From positions 2,879,680 through 2,907,122 of the forward strand of contig BFEA01000073.1 of assembly GCA_003427395.1 (NCBI GenBank): DNA of 27,443 nucleotides. The letters run 5' to 3'. The notes below the pieces were generated by a model. The model worked only from the letters and a program-made list of their open reading frames with translations. It did no database searches and was not told the DNA's origin. Shown here piece by piece: positions 1 to 8,974 of the stretch. Both the position numbers and the translations under genes were made by a program. Source of the DNA: Chara braunii (Eukaryota > Streptophyta > Charophyceae > Charales > Characeae). Position 1 is the stretch's first letter. Each line of letters begins with the position of its first letter.

Positions 1-117
1 AAAAAAAAAAAAAAAAAAAAAACGACATGGCAAAACAAATTCTTTCTTTTTTTTTTATAGAATACGAAACACAAAAAAAAAATTAAAAAAGGGGGCCGGA
101 CACAAATCAACACGGAA
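1..117. other. A/T homopolymer-rich window start
   Basis: The window opens with a 22-base A run followed by T-rich and A-rich stretches. I see no gene or signal here. It may be the edge of a retroposon tail or simply a contig end. Confidence 0.6.
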
Positions 118-726
118 ATGCTATCTGACGGCGGGCACGTCGAAATATTCTTCCGCATCGACGCCAGCCGTGTACCCGGCCCCTTGGGCGCAGTCTCTCG
201 TTTAGTGGCGCGCTGTGAACAATTCCGTACGCGCGCTACTCTGCATGCCCACCTGTCCTCGATCCCCTTCATCCGCCGGCCCGCATCAAAACTTCAACCT
301 AATTCCAGCGCGCAACGGAACAACGGCCTCCCCCCGCGGCCAATGCTGCTTAAGGGTTAGGATAAGGATTTGCAAAAAGGCAAGAGGTGGAAGGGCAAGA
401 CCATCTTTGGAAATATAAAGAGTAAGGACCATTTTTTGCTAACCTTCGAAGGGGATGGAGTAGAAGCACTCTCGTATGAATAGGTAGATTTTGATTTAGA
501 AGAAGATGAGGACAACCAATTAGCTTAGGGAGGTGACTATGGGGCTGTTGCGGCCCGTGGGGGAGGGTGCGGCAGAGGTGGCCGAGGTAGAGAAAGTCGT
601 GGTAGAGGAGGATGTGGACAGGCCGTTCAAGGGAATGGGGGCGAAGGAAGCTCCCATTGGGGCGGTAGGGGTCAAGGATCCCCACAGGGTGGTCATGGTT
701 CTGCCTCTTGTTTGTCCTTCCTCTAA
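118..726 (+). pseudogene. Broken ORF with basic/acidic segment and RGG-rich tail
   Basis: One reading frame (frame of position 118) runs to a TAA at 724-726 but is cut by three internal TAG codons at 358, 481 and 526. After 361 it encodes a basic stretch (KGKRWKGK), a short segment resembling a Tudor-like beta fold (TIFGNIKSKDHFLLTFEGDG), then an acidic run (DLEEDEDN). The end is glycine/arginine rich (GRGGRGRESRGRGG), like RNA-binding RGG boxes. The segment 118-360 is not recognisable. This is probably the decayed C-terminal end of a host or transposon protein. The exact family is unknown. All internal stops are TAG, but three is too few to suggest recoding. Confidence 0.45.
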
Positions 727-965
727 TTTTTTCTAAGTATTTTTCTGTGTGCCCAACTGAGCACCCTTAAGTATTGCCAAACAGTCGGTGGTTCCTTGTT
801 TGGAGTGCCGACTGCACTCTTAGGGGGGCCGCTCTGTTCGGGATGTCTGTGTTGCTTATGGGTGATGACAGATGCTCGTCGGAGTGTCTCCCTGGCTCAG
901 TGGGTGGTTGGAAGCAACAGTCTGCGGAGTTCACCTGTGATGTGAGTAGGTGATGTGCTGCTTTG

Positions 966-1460
966 CTCCGTGTTGGATGTGTGGATGACCCTGTCTGCGC
1001 TCCACCACTGCCTTGCTGCCCGTTCCGCTTGCCTCGCAGGTCGTTCTTGGCATGCTGCTGTCTTCGCTGTGTGGTGTGGCTGGGTTGCGGTGTTCCGGGT
1101 GTTGCCTTGTGTTTCACTGCTTCGCTGCCTTGCCGCCCGTCTGCTGGTCGTGCCTTCCGGGTCCTTCGCTTGCGCGCCTTGTAGTTTGGTTGCTGTGTTG
1201 GGGTTGCCTTGTGCTCCTCAGCGTGGTTGCTCTGCTGCTTGTCCGCTTGCCCTCTCGTCCCTTGTAGTGTGGTTGTCTTGGTGGTGTGGCCTGGTGCTTC
1301 ACTGCTTGGATGCCGTGCTGCAAGTTCGGCGTGCCGTCTCGTTCCTTGCAGTCGTTTTTGGCGTTGTGCAGCCGTGTTGCCTTTACTGCGCTGCCTGGTG
1401 CTCCGCAGGGTTGCCGCCCGCTGCTATGTTCCGCTTGGGGACAGTCTGCCTTCAACAAGG
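966..1460. repeat. GT-rich degenerate ~88-bp tandem repeat, copy 1
   Basis: The plus strand is rich in G and T and nearly free of A. It is built of degenerate units of about 88 bp containing motifs such as GTTGCCTTG, TGCTTCACTGC and CCCTTGTAGTGTG. The first bases (CTCCGTGTTGGATGTGTGGA) reappear almost unchanged at 16981, where the same kind of array also precedes a hammerhead ribozyme. Between 727 and 965 I see no feature. Long ORFs on both strands here are by-products of the base skew. It is best read as part of a ribozyme-bearing retroelement or its pseudo-LTR. Confidence 0.7.
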
Positions 1461-1504
1461 GTCAAAGGGTTCATGACCCAAACCATCATATACGGAGATT
1501 CCGC

Positions 1505-1560
1505 AGATTGTCGAGGGTTCAGCCTCCTGATGAGTCGGTGCAACTCCGACGAAACAATCT
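1505..1560 (+). ncRNA. Hammerhead ribozyme, type III
   Basis: All hammerhead parts are present in order. Helix III is AGATTGT (1505-1511) with ACAATCT (1554-1560), 7 perfect pairs. The cleavage triplet is GTC, with cleavage after C1512. Helix I is GAGG (1513-1516) with CCTC (1523-1526), closed by a 6-nt loop. The core CTGATGA is at 1527-1533. Helix II is GTCGG (1534-1538) with CCGAC (1546-1550), with a 7-nt loop. GAA follows at 1551-1553. The ends lie in helix III, so the topology is type III, as in plant retrozymes and viroid-like RNAs. No core residue deviates. Known roles of such ribozymes are self-cleavage of retrozyme or Penelope-like transcripts; activity here is inferred. Confidence 0.92.
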
Positions 1561-1608
1561 TTCATCTTTATTTTTTTCGGTCTGTGTCTTTTTGTCATAC
1601 TTAGTTTT

Positions 1609-2160
1609 TTGGTTGCCACTTTCGTCTTGCTGCTGTTTGGCTCGCTGTTGTTTCCCTGCTGCTTTGGGCTGTTTGTCTCCCCGCCTGCCTCCACCATGCC
1701 TTCCCTTGCCTTGTGTTGTTCGCCCTGTTACATGCTGCTTGCTTGCTCCCCCCACCTCCCCCGTGCCCTCCAGCCTTCGTCCGCTTGTTGTTCATCACAG
1801 TGCCTCCCTGCCTTGCCAGTGTGCTGTTCGCCCCGTGCCCTCCTTCGTTCGCTGCTTGTTCATCATAGTGCCTCCCTGCCTTGCCAGTGTGTTGTTCCCA
1901 CTGTGTGTCTGTCCACCCGCCTTGCCTTTGCCCTCGAGCCTATGTCTATGTCTTCCGTGGGTACTACTTGTTTCTTAGCTCGCTGTCTTTGCTTCGTCTT
2001 ATCGTGTTTTTGTGCCTGCCCGCCTCCCCCGTGCCCTCCAGCCTATGTGTTCTGTTGTTACTTGTCATCTATGTGCCTCGTACGTCTCCTCAGTGTGCAT
2101 TATCTCCTGTTTGCTGCTCCCTGCCCCTCCCCATGTTCTAGTGTGTTTGGCTTCAACAGT
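1609..2160. repeat. Pyrimidine-rich degenerate tandem repeat
   Basis: The plus strand is strongly C/T rich. A 68-bp unit is clearly duplicated: a ~40-bp block beginning GTTCATCACAGTGCCTCCC at 1790 recurs at 1858 with three or fewer changes. Partial copies of CCCGTGCCCTCCAGCC occur near 1759, 1830 and 2029. No coding sequence is supported. Confidence 0.7.
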
Positions 2161-2281
2161 AGGGCATTCAACTTTTCTTTATTTGCTCGTTTTGGTCATA
2201 AGGCATATAAAGTGGACGATTTATTTTTCTGGTATGTTCATTGACGTGCCTTTTCTGCGCATGGGGTTTAGTAACAAATAT

Positions 2282-2385
2282 CACACACACACACGCACAC
2301 GCACACACATGCACACACACGCACACACACGCACACACACACACACGTGCACACGTGCACACACACACGCACACACGCACGCACG

Positions 2386-2464
<79 letters not shown>

Positions 2465-2518
2465 GCGCGCGTGCGCACGTGCGCGTGCGCTTAGAGACAG
2501 AGAGAGAGAGAGAGAGGG
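2282..2518. repeat. Compound microsatellite (CA)n-(CT)n-GC/GT-(AG)n
   Basis: An interrupted CA repeat (2282-2387) passes directly into about 38 uninterrupted CT units (2388-2463). An alternating purine-pyrimidine tract (GCGCGCGTGCGCACGTGCGC, 2465-2491) follows, then an AG repeat (2494-2518). The CT and AG blocks are complementary and could fold back. The alternating tract is a classical Z-DNA-prone sequence. Confidence 0.95.
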
Positions 2519-2565
2519 AGCACGCAGCTATGTTAGAGCTGCACACGAGTTTTTTTTTTATATAA

Positions 2566-2572
2566 ATCAATT

Positions 2573-2630
<58 letters not shown>

Positions 2631-2711
2631 GCATTCAATCAATCAAAAAGCAATCAATCAATCGACAATCAATCAATCAATCGACAATCAATCAATCAAT
2701 CAATCAATCAA
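2566..2711. repeat. (AATC)n tetranucleotide microsatellite
   Basis: About 35 units of AATC with a few interruptions (GCATTC near 2631, AAAGC near 2646, CGAC near 2664 and 2682). The sequence shows this directly. Confidence 0.97.
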
Positions 2712-3060
2712 TTTTTATTTCTTTATTTTGTTTTTTTTCCCGTTTTGATTATTTTTATTTTTTAATATAAAAAAGACCAAAAAATAAAATAAAAAATATG
2801 GGGGTGTAGAGGACGAAAAACTCTACATCTCCCCCCCCCCCTTTTTTTTTTTTCATTTTTTTGGGGGGGGGTTCGTCACTTTGTACGGGACTGTTCATAC
2901 GGCCGTACGACCGTCTGCACGACCGTACGACCAGAGCCTCGTACGATGTATCACGTGTTACACTGGAAGGGGCAATTATGCCCTTTTAAACGATAATGGT
3001 ATGGGTAAGGGTCGCGGGTACCCATGACACCCAGGTAGAGCATCGGGTGAGTCATGGAAG
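2712..3060. other. Non-coding stretch left of the Ty3 element
   Basis: A/T-rich sequence, then a hairpin TGTAGAG/CTCTACA (2805-2827), a C11-T12 homopolymer block answered by G9 (2831-2871), and a cluster of CGTACGACC motifs (2898-2945). It could hold a decayed 5' LTR or leader of the element at 3061, but no LTR match to the 3' side could be established by eye. Confidence 0.35.
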
Positions 3061-3078
3061 GCCCATAACATGACGCAG

Positions 3079-3189
3079 GACCTATGGCAAGAAAGGATGA
3101 ATAATAGACTGCGTCTTAAGTGTGGGGACCCCAACCACATCATGCCCTTCTGTCCGAAGATCCGGAACCCAAAAGGGAATCATGGTCAG
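3079..3189 (+). pseudogene. Gag zinc-knuckle remnant
   Basis: The frame of 3121 reads WQERMNNRLRLKCGDPNHIM then PFC. This matches the CCHC zinc knuckle (C-x2-C-x4-H-x4-C) that binds RNA in Gag, except that the first cysteine is arginine (CGT at 3112, one base from TGT). It ends at a stop after 3180, and the protease lies in another frame. The rest of Gag is not visible upstream. Confidence 0.65.
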
Positions 3190-3191
3190 TA

Positions 3192-3566
3192 GGAGTTGCA
3201 GCTGCTCCTACGTGGACTTCAGACGTAGATAGACAGGTAGAAGCACGCTCTGATCAGGCAACCTCCTGGCTGAAGGTCCCAACGGTAGAGGCTGATGTAG
3301 GCCCCCACCTAGGCCCCCACCTGGATAGTTGTCCAGAGATTGCTTGCACTAGGATCTCTCTAGGTGGTTCCCTCACAGCTGTGGACAATGAATTGATCAC
3401 TCGTGGCAAGGCCTGGGCCGAAATGAAGAAAAGTTCAAAAGGGCAGCTAATCATAGGAGATGTAGAGATTATTCGGACGCGCGTAGGCGCGTTAGTGGAT
3501 AGTGGATCGACCCATAGCTATATTAGTCGAAAGGGATTGAAGAAGTTGCATCTCGGAAGGCGCTGA
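3192..3566 (+). pseudogene. Retrotransposon aspartic protease
   Basis: The frame of 3120 contains ALVDSGSTHSYISRKGLKKL near its C-terminal end. The D-S-G triad is the catalytic aspartate motif of retropepsins that cut Gag-Pol, and the hydrophobic strand before it (GDVEIIRTRVGALV) fits the fold. The protein stops at 3566 just after the active-site half, so the C-terminal half (with the ILG-type motif) is missing, together with RT and RNase H. Confidence 0.78.
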
Positions 3567-3602
3567 CCTGCAGCAGAAAATCAAGGCCGCGTACGCGAAA
3601 GG

Positions 3603-4584
3603 TCCCGTCTATTAGCGACCTAATCGAGAACATACAGACTGCGCCACACGAAGTCCTAGAGTACCGAATGGTCGATGGACTGTTATTTGAGAAGACCGAT
3701 GTAATTGATAGACTATGCATTCCGAATGATGAAGAGGTTCAAAGTTTGATCTTGGGGGAATGCCACGATACCGAAGGACATTTTGGTTGGAGGAAGATGT
3801 ACGCAACCCTTCTGCGGTCCTGCACGTGGCCCAGTACGAAACACGATTGTATTACGTATATTCAAGGCTGCAAAGTTTGTTAACAGAACAAGAGCTCCAC
3901 ACAGCCTTCCCTAGGGCTGTTGAAACCCTTGCCTGTTCCGTCTGGCCCCAGCGAGTCCGTGTCAATCGATTTCATGGACACGAAGGTTAGAAGTGGAAAC
4001 GGTGAAGTCAAGTCATGGTGATAGTAGATAGATTCAGTAAGTTCACTCTTTTTGTTCCATTGCCTGCCCAGGCGAAGACTGAGTTAGTAATTAGAGAGTT
4101 GTTCAATCATTGGGTCAAGGATTATGGGCACCCCTTGACCATCGTTAGTGACCGCGACACGAGATTCACAGGTGAGCACTGGCAGCAATTGATGAACGTC
4201 TACTGGTCTAAGTTAGCTATGTCGCCAGGCAGACACCCTAAGAGTAATGGACAGACCGAGCAGATGAACAAACTGCTGCAGCAAGTGCTACTCATGTATA
4301 TTAGACCCGACCAAGAAGACTGGGACGAGCACCTCCCTAAGGTAGCGAGTGCTTACAACAATTCGGTGCACCTAACTACCTCACAGACACCTAATGAATT
4401 GCATAGAGGATGGTGTCCTAGGTGGCCTATAGACTGTCTAAACCCAGACCAAATTCAAAGACTGCCGTCTGGTACAAGGGAGTTTGTGATACAATACCAA
4501 AAGGAATTGAAACGCGTATCTGACAACATTAGAAAAGCCCAGCACCAGATGATAGAACAAGCTAATTACGCGTCCTACCAGTGA
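3603..4584 (+). pseudogene. Integrase, zinc-binding and DDE catalytic domains
   Basis: The H2C2 zinc-binding domain (ECHDTEGHFG ... GCKVC) lies at about 3757-3880. A premature TAA (3881-3883) follows, but the same frame goes on as the usual linker (QNKSSTQPSLGLLKPLPVP) to SIDFMD, the first catalytic Asp. A frameshift near 4010 leads to DRFSKFTLFV, then SDRDTRF (second Asp) and GQTEQMN (Glu). Counting gives exactly 35 residues between the second Asp and the Glu, so the DD35E spacing is intact. The protein ends at 4584 because an insertion begins at about 4566. Integrase would insert the cDNA; this copy cannot make an intact one. Confidence 0.92.
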
Positions 4585-5010
4585 GGGGGCTAGCTAGTAG
4601 GATGGAAATAGGGTACAGCAGCAGCGGAGATGGTGGCTCTGCTGCAGTAAGTCTTGCCGAAGTGGGGTAAAAAGGATTGATGGGGGGTGTCCTGAAACGT
4701 TTTTTGAGTGGTGTCAAAAAAAGAAGGATTCATGTTCTGATAAATCTAGCACATGTAGGACTTGTGGCCTTCCTATTAGCCCTTCTGACGTGGTTTCATG
4801 AGCAGTTGGCTTAATAGGTTAGTAGTTTACTCAAGTTTTCTAAAAATTTCTCAAACTGTTCACGGTATTCCTCAGCCGAAGCCGGGTAATGGCCCCGGTA
4901 TTCTAATGTTTGTATAATTCATATGGGACGCTGGGCCCGGTTCCCAGCACGTGTGGCTCCCCACGAATAGATTGGAGCATTTGTCCTCGCCCCCCCCCCC
5001 AAAAAAAAAA
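4566..5010 (+). mobile_element. Retroposed insertion in integrase, poly(A) tail, 12-bp TSD
   Basis: About 445 bp split the integrase gene. The insert is flanked by AGAACAAGCTAA at 4554-4565 and again at 5011-5022, and its right end is C11-A11 directly before the second copy. Integrase homology resumes exactly there (EQANKHRR). A 3' A-tail and a 12-bp target duplication are marks of target-primed reverse transcription by a LINE. The insert has no ORF of note and no convincing pol III A/B boxes, so its source family is unknown. The run of Cs before the tail is odd. Confidence 0.75.
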
Positions 5011-5239
5011 AGAACAAGCTAACAAGCACCGCAGACCATGGCAGTTTGCTGTAGATGACTTATTCTGGGTAAAGTCCAAGGAGTTCCTCCCCGAGGAAGG
5101 CATATCACGAAAGCTGTTGCCAGCTTATAGAGGACCTTGGCAAGTTCTTGACGTCATTGGGGACGCAGACGGTCCCTCCTACACTATAGAGATCCCACCT
5201 CATCTGCACACTTACCCCGTTTTCCATGCCTCCAAGTGA
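5011..5239 (+). pseudogene. Integrase C-terminal domain
   Basis: This continues the integrase after the insertion: EQANKHRRPWQFAVDDLFWV, then RKLLPAYRGPWQV and HLHTYPVFHASK. The pattern (D-L-F-W-V, K-L-x-P-x-Y-x-G-P-W, H-x-Y-P-V-F-H-x-S) is the SH3-like C-terminal domain of Ty3-type integrases. It stops at TGA 5237-5239. Confidence 0.88.
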
Positions 5240-5281
5240 CTTCCCTGTACGACCACTGACGATTTCCCATCACGCAGGTCG

Positions 5282-5511
5282 ATGATCCCACCTGATATGG
5301 ATGGTAGATATGATATTGACCGAATCGTGGCCGAAGATGTCTACCGGTCAGGACGAAGGCGACGACCCCAGGACAACGCAAAGTCAGATTCGCATACCAC
5401 AAGGCCGAAGAAGATCTCTGGTTCACAAGGGATGAGCTTGTAGAGACTGCGCCCGATATTGTTCCCTACTATGAAAGGGCACGGAAAGGGGTTAACGTCG
5501 CAGATAGGTAA
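5282..5511 (+). pseudogene. Chromodomain-like tail of the Ty3 element
   Basis: Two frames together give YDIDRIVAED ... RSGRRRRPQ and then VRFAYHKAEEDLWFTRDELV and APDIVPYYERARK, ending at TAA 5509-5511. The match is to chromodomains (Y-x-V-E-x-I-L, V-x-W-x-G, W-x-x-x-x-L, I-x-x-Y). A frameshift falls between 5340 and 5383. In chromoviruses this domain steers integration to modified histones. Confidence 0.6.
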
Positions 5512-5965
5512 AGATTGCATTTTGCTCGGAGGACCTCAAAATTAGGCCAGCGGGAGTGAAAGGATTTCACGCTGCAGACCCCCGGAAGCCGGCTTCAACC
5601 CCCCAAAAGTCCAGAAGGTTCTGAAACCCCAAGTCCCAGCGTCGTGAAGTTGTCGTATGTCCGACAGGCCACTGAAGCGTTGTAGGTCCGAGTCAGGAAA
5701 CATCCGGAGAGTCAGGTTGGGGTTGAAGGTCTAGTACCCAGCAGAAACGTGTAGAGGTCTGAGTCGTGTACAGTTGTCCGGTACCCAACTGAAAAATCCG
5801 GAAAGTCCAAGTCCAGTCCTGGAGTCCACAAAAATTGCAGCAAGTCCCAGGAAAGCCCGGAAGATTCCGGACCAGCAAAATGATTGCTGCAGACAGGCCG
5901 AGGCTGACCGGTACCGGTCCAGTCTGAGGCAAGCCATTTTTTTTTTTCAAGCCAAGTCCACTTCC

Positions 5966-5973
5966 TATATTTA
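5966..5973 (+). promoter_or_regulatory. Candidate TATA box of the LTR
   Basis: TATATTTA lies in a GC-mixed context about 450 bp past the pol stop and some 520 bp before the polyadenylation signal, as expected for an LTR promoter. Confidence 0.45.
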
Positions 5974-6223
5974 GCCGCTACAGTGCAGCAACGGGACACA
6001 GTTGTTCATTCATGAAGTTGCTGAAGCGCTGCGGCTGCTTGAGTGACCAAGCGACTTGGGCAAGATCGCGCTCGAAGAAGAAGGGAGCGCCAGGCAACCA
6101 TAGCTAGGGTAGTGATAGGGAAGCAGGGCGGCCATAGCCGCCATGGTTGAGTCTGATCTGGGCGGGTGTATCCAGGGCGTGATCCCAGTGTGAGAGAGAG
6201 ACTGTGAGGTTGAGTGATACAAG

Positions 6224-6225
6224 GC

Positions 6226-6318
<93 letters not shown>

Positions 6319-6319
6319 N

Positions 6320-6404
<85 letters not shown>
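6224..6404. repeat. (GA)n microsatellite inside the LTR-like region
   Basis: About 90 GA units, nearly uninterrupted, with one ambiguous base at 6319. (GA)n tracts in plants can bind GAGA-type factors, but here it may simply be a microsatellite expansion in the element. The long S/L or R/E ORFs across it are artefacts. Confidence 0.95.
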
Positions 6405-6410
<6 letters not shown>

Positions 6411-6490
6411 TAGACAGCTACACACCTGAATCGAGGCTGAGTCTGTGTGAGCGGCAGAGACCGCAAGAGATCTGAACACTTTCTTTGTAT

Positions 6491-6496
6491 AATAAA
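6491..6496 (+). terminator. Polyadenylation signal AATAAA
   Basis: AATAAA followed by T-rich sequence (GATATTTTGCTTATC) lies downstream of the TATA box and the GA tract. It is consistent with the R/U5 end of the LTR transcript. Confidence 0.5.
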
Positions 6497-6660
6497 GATA
6501 TTTTGCTTATCAATCTCTCGTGAGATTCTTGTGTCTCAGCTATCTACTCCAAGTGTGAATGCTCATCTCGATGTTCTATGCATGTGTGTGCGAGGTTGAG
6601 GGTGATTGACTTGCGGCTCATTGCAGTAGTACCAGTTAGGGCCTAAAATTTGCGGTATTT

Positions 6661-7466
6661 ACAGAAAATGGCCCCCCAGGGACCCTGGACCGGGCATGTG
6701 TAGGTTACTGAAAAGGGCCAAAACATTAGAAAATTACAACTTGGTCCTACTAATTAGACCCTAGGGTAAGGGTAGGGGTATAAGTCGCTCAGGCCAGCCC
6801 GAGTTCCGCCTGGCCTTGGGTAAGCTAGGGGAAGGACGGTAAGACTGCTTCAATGGGTGCTACCCTGTCTGAACCTAGGGCCCAGAGTCTCTTGGGGCCT
6901 GTAGTAGAGTGTCTGGGCCTGGCGTCCGAAGTTCCCGTTCGACAAGGCTCGTCCGATTCCGCTTCCACCAGGGCTGGGCAACCTATCAGCCCTGGTGCCT
7001 ATCACTGCTGTTCGGTCCAAGTTACCTGCCCATTGGTAGGGTAATGGTCCTGAGTGCTGGTCACACTGAGGTAGGATAGTGGGATAGGGGGTGCTCTAGG
7101 AGTATTGAAGTGAGGATGGGATGGGAGGTGGTCTCATATTCCAGGACACCCACGGCCTACTGCTCCAGGTGATCACTGTGCACTGAGTGACTGGCCTCTA
7201 CCATGGACTTTTTAAGAAGAAGAAAAAAAAAAAAAAAAAAGAAAAAGAAAAGGTACAGCTCACTGAAAACCTGCAAAATCGTTGCAGGCTGATCATATCA
7301 CCACGTCTAGTAGTCTCAGCTGGTTTAAAAAGAAAAAAAAGAAAAAAAAAAAGAAAGATCATCCGGAACCATGCATCTCTCTCCAGGACAATGATGGACG
7401 CACACGCCTCCACTTCCTTCATTAAGAAACAAGGAAAAACAGAAAGATTCATGGAGAGTTACCTAC
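6661..7466. other. Intergenic/intronic sequence, no gene seen
   Basis: GC-moderate sequence with no supported ORF, then two A-rich blocks at 7217-7250 and 7327-7358. If the filamin-like exon at 7467 is real, 7466 downward would be its downstream intron. Confidence 0.4.
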
Positions 7467-7829
7467 CAGGCTTTACATAGACCTTCATTGGGCTACCCTT
7501 GAGATGAATGCCCGCTCTTGTGAGTGAAAAGTCATGTTCACCGGCATACCTCGGTGAAATTGCAATAATATAAGAGCCATCCTTAATGATATGTGTCTCC
7601 ATGGAGTCCGGGTCTGCATGTACCTCTCTGTCATCCTTAAGTTCCCCTCGATGCCAGACCAAAAATTGTACTTTTAACCGCACTGCGAACCGGAAGAATA
7701 ATGGCGTCCCAAACTGACTTCGTTGGGTCACTTTGAAATTCAGGTAAGAACCAATTCGTGCATCCTCCAGTTTGTCGATCAGTTCCACAGCTGAGCGTGT
7801 AGGATCATAAGTTGCTGTTGACCAAAGCT
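7467..7829 (-). CDS. Partial gene: filamin-type Ig-like domain exon
   Basis: On the minus strand an open stretch of about 120 codons ends DGSYIIAISPRYAGEHDFSL followed by RAGIHLKGSPMKVYVKPG. This is the hallmark C-terminal half of a filamin/ABP280 repeat (DG-x-Y, Y-AG-x-H, G-x-x-I/L-x-GSP-x-x-V-x-V). The first half (ARIGSYLNFKVTQRSQFG) fits the opening strands. Right after PG a 5' splice-like GTAGGT occurs (7466-7461), so this looks like an internal exon. The acceptor is not set; just upstream is a T10-G21 block. Filamin repeats occur in actin crosslinkers and, in plants, in the gamete protein GEX2, but one domain is not enough to name the gene. Neighbouring exons were not found, so a pseudogene fragment is possible. 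Confidence 0.6.
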
Positions 7830-7839
7830 CGTCCATGCG

Positions 7840-7870
<31 letters not shown>
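7840..7870. repeat. C21-A10 homopolymer block
   Basis: Twenty-one Cs run directly into ten As and then GAAC. The same C-run/A-run/GAAC order occurs at 4990-5014. It may be a retroposon tail or a systematic assembly artefact. Confidence 0.8.
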
Positions 7871-8974
7871 GAACGGTGTCCACGCCCATCCAAGGGAAGC
7901 AAGGTCAAACCTGGCCATGCCCATAAACAGGAAGCAAGGAAGATAAACATGCAACAAGGAAAACAAACACGTTAAGATAAGTTACCATCTTCTGTTTTTG
8001 GTTGTCGGTGCCTCCGAGCCTCATTTTCCCCATGCACGACTTGGCTTGCCCCTGGAGAGAGGTCCCACTAGGATTTCACGCCTGAATGTGGACTTTTGTG
8101 GAAGGCCCAGGAAGGGTGCATCAAATGGCTATTGTGGTTTTCTGCATCTCTGCAGAAAACATGTCCAATGCTCTTTGGTAGTGGGACCTCACCCCCCCCA
8201 AGTACTGAGCTGTTGTGGAGGTCAGGCCTTGCAGTGGGAGCCATATGCATCACATTTCAGCCTGGAAAAACAGTAAGGATACCTTGTTGATATTGTTAAA
8301 CCACCAGTACCTCACCCAGCTATGCAGTCCGACGCTCAGGCGACCGGTATGCCAAGCCTGCCGAGCCTGGGGGTACCGGGCGCTGGAGGGACCTGTAGGG
8401 GAAAAGAAAAAAGGAAAAAGGAAAAAAAAGCAACACCCCTAGGGATGTGAATGCAGCTGTATGCATTCTCCAAAGTGGTAGTGCGAGCAAGCCTCAGTGT
8501 GCGCGTGTTGTACGTGTCGCATTCAACTCAGAATCTCAAAAGTAGAAGAAGACAAAAAGAAAAAAAGAAAAAAAGAAATGAGTGCCAACGAACTGGGATA
8601 GTCCTCTGGATACTCCTGATCGGTATTAGTGGAATCTATGACCAACATGGGTGTGAGTGTGAGCGCAAGTGGGTTGTGTGTGGTGTGTGGGTGAGTGTTG
8701 GCCATAGCCACTGCTGCTACTCGATGAGGGGTGGGGGACGAAGAGAAAGGGAGGCGCAGCTACTTGCAGGTCTCTGTCTTTGTGTTGGCCAGACCCCCAC
8801 TGGTGGCCCCAACCCTATACCCTAACCATTAGGGGTAAGGGGCAACATGAAATCTCCCCTTCACAGTGAGAGGAAACTATGCTTGCAGGGGTCCCCTCTA
8901 GATAGTCTTAGGAGTAGGGAGTGAAAGGCAACAAAACAGAAGTTGAGAGAAGCAAATAGAAAAAAAAAAAAAAA
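7871..8974. other. Non-coding stretch before the LINE
   Basis: Mixed sequence with purine-rich islands (8399-8430, 8546-8578, 8957-8974) and GT/GA-rich parts. Short ORFs here show no recognisable motif. A small palindrome, TCTGCATCTCTGCAGA, lies near 8140. I see no gene. Confidence 0.4.

Larger units (their letters stand above)
3061..5511 (+). mobile_element. Degenerate Ty3/gypsy (chromovirus-like) LTR retrotransposon
   Basis: In order on the plus strand are a Gag zinc knuckle, an aspartic protease, an integrase zinc-binding domain, an integrase DDE core, an integrase C-terminal domain and a chromodomain-like tail. This is the Ty3 order, and the chromodomain places it with chromoviruses. Reverse transcriptase and RNase H are missing: protease is followed within about 60 bases by the linker before integrase. 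The copy is inactive, with frameshifts near 3600, 4010 and 5340-5383, a TAA at 3881 and a 445-bp insertion at 4566. Component entries follow. Confidence 0.88.
5512..6660 (+). other. LTR-like non-coding region (probable 3' LTR)
   Basis: It follows the pol stop codon directly and has no ORF. It carries a TATA-type box, a long (GA)n and an AATAAA signal in promoter-to-polyA order, as in the U3-R-U5 of an LTR. The exact ends are not set: a TG...CA boundary could not be confirmed because no matching 5' LTR was found by eye. Confidence 0.5.

Noticed and set aside
955-1978. Cys/Leu-rich ORFs on the plus strand
   Set aside because: The composition mirrors G/T- and C/T-rich repeats; no conserved domain, and a ribozyme lies inside one of them.
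6006-6479. Long S/L-rich and R/E-rich ORFs across the (GA)n tract
   Set aside because: Any frame through (GA)n is open. The residues only restate the dinucleotide repeat.
6768-6783. Telomere-like words GGGTAAGGGTAGGGG (also CCCTAACCATTAGGGG near 8819)
   Set aside because: Only isolated words, no tandem TTTAGGG or TTAGGG array.
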